Shown here in pieces: positions 54,701 through 60,100 of a DNA stretch of 64,000 nucleotides. The stretch covers positions 33,452,501 through 33,516,500 of the forward strand of contig CM060831.1 in assembly GCA_030762175.1 (NCBI GenBank), in the 5' to 3' direction. Position 1 is the first letter of the stretch; each line of letters opens with the position of its first letter. Both the position numbers and the translations under genes were made by a program. The stretch is from Metallyticus violacea (lineage: Eukaryota; Arthropoda; Insecta; Mantodea; Metallyticidae). Under the pieces are notes generated by a model. The model was not told where the DNA came from. It saw only the letters and a program-made list of their open reading frames with translations, and searched no databases.

Positions 54701-57107
54701 TTTCTTATCTAAATGTAACTTTTAAGAATTTGCACAGTGAGTTTTAGTCATTTTCAGATAAGAAAATGCCTCTCACTCTCAAAATTACATTGTTAAAGGT
54801 TATGTACCAAACAATTTAAAATGAGACAGTAATTTACCTCATCATAGAAAAAATTATTTACAAGAGCAAATAAAAAATATTTATAATATAATAATGGAGT
54901 ATTTCAATTTATACTAGGAACAATTACATTCAACTATATTTTATATGCAGATTTATAATTTATGTATTCTATCCATCAAGAAGTTTTTCAATTCTGTTTG
55001 AAACTTTTTACCTCTTTGATTTTTAATTGTTAGTGGCAGTTTATTATACAAAATATTCTTGTATCTCTTTCAGTAGCTTTTCTGTTTACATTTAGTCAAT
55101 AATCATTGTTCTGGCATTTTAGTTTCCTTAAAAAATATTTGTTCATGATACTCTATCTATTCTATGTGTACATCTCAAACAATGTTTTTGAAGAATTAGT
55201 AGTCTTTTCATGACTTTATGACTCCAGATGTTCCAATGCAATGACATTATGGGACCCCAGGACCATGGAATGGCCCAAAATCAAATTCATTCTAAGAGAC
55301 ACTTAGGAAAACAGTCAATATACATGATCAGGAAGAAATATCTGGAAAAATTGCTAAGAACAATGTAAAAACTATTCAGTGTTATAAGTTGTGGTTTATG
55401 TGTATTACATATTCCGGTTTTTGATTTTGTTAGGACATAGTAGAGTGCTAGAATTAACTTATTAACGCACCAAGTTGAGCTAATCCTGCCTTTGTGAGAT
55501 TTTTATTTCAATAAAAAAATTTAGGACATTAATTCATTAAGAGCCATGTTGCTGTCAATTAATCACCTGTTATAGCTCATTATGCATTAAATATTACACA
55601 GATGATGGTTCAAATGGATCTGAGCTGTGGTTAGCTTGTGCCAATGCACGTGCAGATTTGATGTTAGCATCTCATCGTGGTTGGTTGCAGTATTACACAT
55701 TGTCTTTGACACAGAAGCCCACTGCAGCATGCCTTGTGGATGATAGTGTGTGGATTGGGGATTGTATTGGACAAATCCATGCCTATATGTAAGTATTTTT
55801 TTCAGTTTTTGCCTTGGTGAACAATAACAAATAAGACAAGTCTATCACAATATCTGTTTTTCTTGCTCTGAGCAATTGGTGCTGCATTTGTTTCCCGAAA
55901 GAGGCATTTTCAGCAGATCATGCCAGGCACGATTTGGATAGCAGATAACTTCTGTATTCAGGTTTGCAATAATTCTCTTCCTCAAAACTGGAATAGAAGT
56001 ATATGGGATTAAAATCAGTGGATCGTCAGCTAAAGAGCTTTGTTTAAAGTAAACATAATACAAATGGCAATGGGTAAAAAAAAAAAAAAAAAAAAGCTTT
56101 CGCAGAAATACATCCATTTATCTTATCATCATGATATTTTGGTAATTGTATCAATTGAAAGAGTGTTGGCACTAACCTGTACAAATTATGACACCCAATT
56201 CCTATAATTGGTCTGCCCAGCATGCAATTTAATTTTTAAACATTTTATTCTTCCTTTTTTTCTTTTTTTTTTTCCCCCTCCCCTAAAATTCCTCCCAAAA
56301 GAACTACATTTTTTTTTTTTTTTTTTCAATTCTGTCATTCTGTAAGTTTTGACTGAACACCCTCTTCTTTGCCAAAGTATTACACAATTCATGATTGCTA
56401 TCATCTGTGCAGGATAGTCACATTTATCAAGGTTTCCCTTCAGATCAGATTGAATGCAGGGTGAAATCATATTGTTCAGTATTTCCTTAGATATTTGCAC
56501 TTGAACATTCTTTGGCAATTTACCAGAAATAATTTGCTGACTTGAATGTGGATATTTTACTGTATGGAAAGCAAATGTTGCCTATACTGCTGTTATTTTC
56601 CTCTTTTCACATTTGTTAATTGGGAAAAAAATGTCACTTGCCTACTGGATGAAGAACAGTAATATTTTAGAAAGATGGAATTATCTAGTACTTATTCTGA
56701 CATAAAATGCACATTTTATTTTTACTGGCATAATTTGCATGTTGCTTTGAGTTTTATGTGTCCTTTTATTATTGATGGAACTTCTTGTTTGTATTAGATT
56801 CTTATTAGCATAAAAATAGCAAATAAAAAGAAATAATATAACCACACACATCAACATTTGAATCAATCAAAGAGGGCACAGAATCAAAAGTGATATTTTA
56901 AGCAGACCTGGAATTGTTATTTCTGCCACCTCCAAGAGGCAGGAAAGTGTCTGCTTTAAGAAGTTTGAATTTATTTTAATATTTCATTATAATACTCACT
57001 CATTGGGTAAATGAAAAAAAAAATCTGGAATATATGCAGGATTTTTTCTAAACTCACTGGGACAATTTTTCACCCTTGGATCTAGAAAAATCTCAACTTT
57101 CCAGGAC

Positions 57108-57162
<55 letters not shown>

Positions 57163-60100
57163 CAACAATAATAATAATAATAATAACAACAACAACAACA
57201 ACAACAACAACAGCAGCAATAACAATATTTTATTGCTGTCAATAGACTTGTGTATACAAGTTACAGACAATACTAAAATTGTTAACAAAGTGTGTATATA
57301 AGTTTAAACAATTCATAATATAATTATAATGTATAGCATAATAATAGTAAAGTTTAACAGAATCAGTATACAACTTATTCTTAGGTCATTTTAGTACACA
57401 TTTACAAGAATTAAAGGAAAATTACACACTTTATTTACAATTCATCCATCGTGTATATGCATTGCTCAATCTAGAATACTTTTTGATTTCTCTTAAATAT
57501 CTCCCCTTTTTTCAATTTTAGAGTCTATGATAGTTTGTCGTACAAAATTACACCTTTGATAAGTTCTGATGTTTTTTAGTTTAAGGTGACTTGATTTACA
57601 AATACTGAAAGAGATGACTTGTCAAGTTTCGTGATTTGAACAAAATTGAACAAAAATTCCCAGGTTTAAGGTTCTAAAATCAGATCCCTGTTTTTTTTCT
57701 CCCCTCCGAATCAAAGCTATGCATCCTGAAAGAGCTGAACCTAAACATATATCAAAGATTGTCCTAGTTTCTTCACAGAAACTTGAGGGAGTGTTTACAG
57801 AGGCAGAAAAATTTGTGGCCATTAATAAGAATAGTTTCATAATCTTCTTTCTTAAAATGGTAATTGTTGTTAAGGAAATATTTTATTTTCCTTTGCACTA
57901 TTGATGCTGAATAATGCCCATATGTATATTACAGTATTAAGCATGCATTTTCTGTATATGAAACATTAGATATGGATATAAAGATGGTAGGGAGATTTTG
58001 CATATATGCCATGGTGTTAAATGTAAAGACGAATGAAAGAAATGCAACTCCAAAGTTGTAAATTTCTTATGCACTCTCGTTTATAAATAAAAGGACTTGA
58101 ATATTTCACTGCATAAATTGTATACTTGTACAACTGGTGACCCTGACATGATAAAAATATACATACTCATTTGAAGTGTCCCCCATGTAGAGTCTTTCCA
58201 TTCATAATGTAAAATTGTAGTTTTTTTACCTCTCGACATTCTTTGTCATCTCATCCCCAGAGTAACAACAGAGCATGAGTAGCTGCTAAGCTTATTGGAG
58301 ACATATATGAGGTTGTCAGTTTTTATTTGCATTTCCATAAATAATTGGCATAGTCTGTTAGGGACATGGCATCTTTAGTACCAGAAACAGTAAGCAACAC
58401 ACTGATATGAAATAGCAAGCATATTAAAAACATTGTGTGTGCAACATCGTCTAATACCTTGGTTTCTACAGAGCTCTAATCAATTTATGAAAAGGTGCGA
58501 GATTTTCCCTCATATATTTCAAAAGACCACAAGAGCTGATACAATTTCTCTTCAGAAATGGATTACATCACTCTTTATAGTTTTGTACTTACTTGTTTTC
58601 TGGAAGCTTAGGAATAATGTCTGCAACATGCATAAACATGAATGGGTCTAGGTTTGCTATGATATATCTAAATTTGGTCAAATCTTTGCACTGTCTGAAT
58701 CTTTGCAGCATTGACATAAATAGCATCACCTTCTCCAATATATATAGTCAAATAATTTACAAAGAGGACATTGGCAGATGGTAAATTGACAATTAGGGGA
58801 TATGGATGAAAGCAAAAAGTTCACTTAATGTTGTATGGAAATTAAAATGGCACCTAATACAGAATGGTATGTGAATAATTGCAATATAAGAAGAGATTGC
58901 ATGGTTGATAATAGGGATATAACAGAAGGGATTGAGAAGGAATCTAGAGCAGGGTTATTGTCTCATTTGTGGAAATAAAGAGAGCATTAGGCATGTATTG
59001 GAACAGAACAATGGAGATTCAATTCACTGAAACAAAAATGGTTCTAAATGAATAAAAAAATAACAAGTGGAAATATTTTTAAAGACAGATCACAAATGAA
59101 GATCCTTGGGAAATATTTATTCAAAGTAAAGAATACACGGAGACATGGTTAGTGAATAAGAGAAATGTGCTATTAATGAATTCAAGAAGAATTAACATTT
59201 GGAAACAGTGAAGGAGCTTAAAATAGAGTTATAAATGAGGAAAAAAAATTAAGGAAAGAGAATATTTTGGTATCATTAAGAGATATCTGAATTGGTGGCT
59301 AAACCTTTGTCTTAATGGAATTCCAGTAGGAACCCTACTGACAAACCAAAGATAGAGGTGAGCATAGGATAGTTGGTGTTAGCCAGAGGATACTCCTATA
59401 TTTTGTTTTGTTCTAAGAATTTGAATAAGAATAATTGTGATCCGTTTGTAATTTATTGTAATACATTCATTAATTTGTGGAAGATGACACTTAAGGATAG
59501 CCTGTACCACAGGAGGAGACCTCCTTATATTTTTCTTTGTAGTTCATATCTTGCATCACATTGGCATTATAGAAGTATATAATTTCTAAATGATGTGTTG
59601 CATAAACAAAGAACAGTGACAGAACATTTTTTTTATGGAAAATGAGTCCATGATGAGCATTTGGAAACATTTAAGAAGCATAAAGATATGAAGTCTAGGT
59701 GACCATAAACTGCAATTACATCAGCAGAATGAAGTGTATTGACTGAAACCTTATTTGGGTGATCAGCAAATAAAAAAATCAAACAGCTCAGTATTCAGCA
59801 TGATATCTCTTTTAACAGTGTCAACACAAATTCAAAGATGCATACTTGTTAAATGGGTTTAGGGCTATAATTTAAGTAATTTAAATATTCTCAATTAAAT
59901 GTACTTACGAAGCTGTTGACAATGGAGTGGTATATATAAACAATGTAGTACAGTTTTTTTCACACTAACTCCATTCACTTACATAAAAATCTGGACATAT
60001 GTTTTGGGAGTGATCCCTCCCATCTTCAGCCTGTAGATAAAGTGTTGTTATACGTGGCAGTTGGGTCTCCAGTTAACTCCTGTCCTTAGTTTTTATTGGA

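Noticed and set aside
57082..57288. Poly-leucine open frame
   Set aside because: Translation of the ATA/AAC microsatellite on the minus strand.
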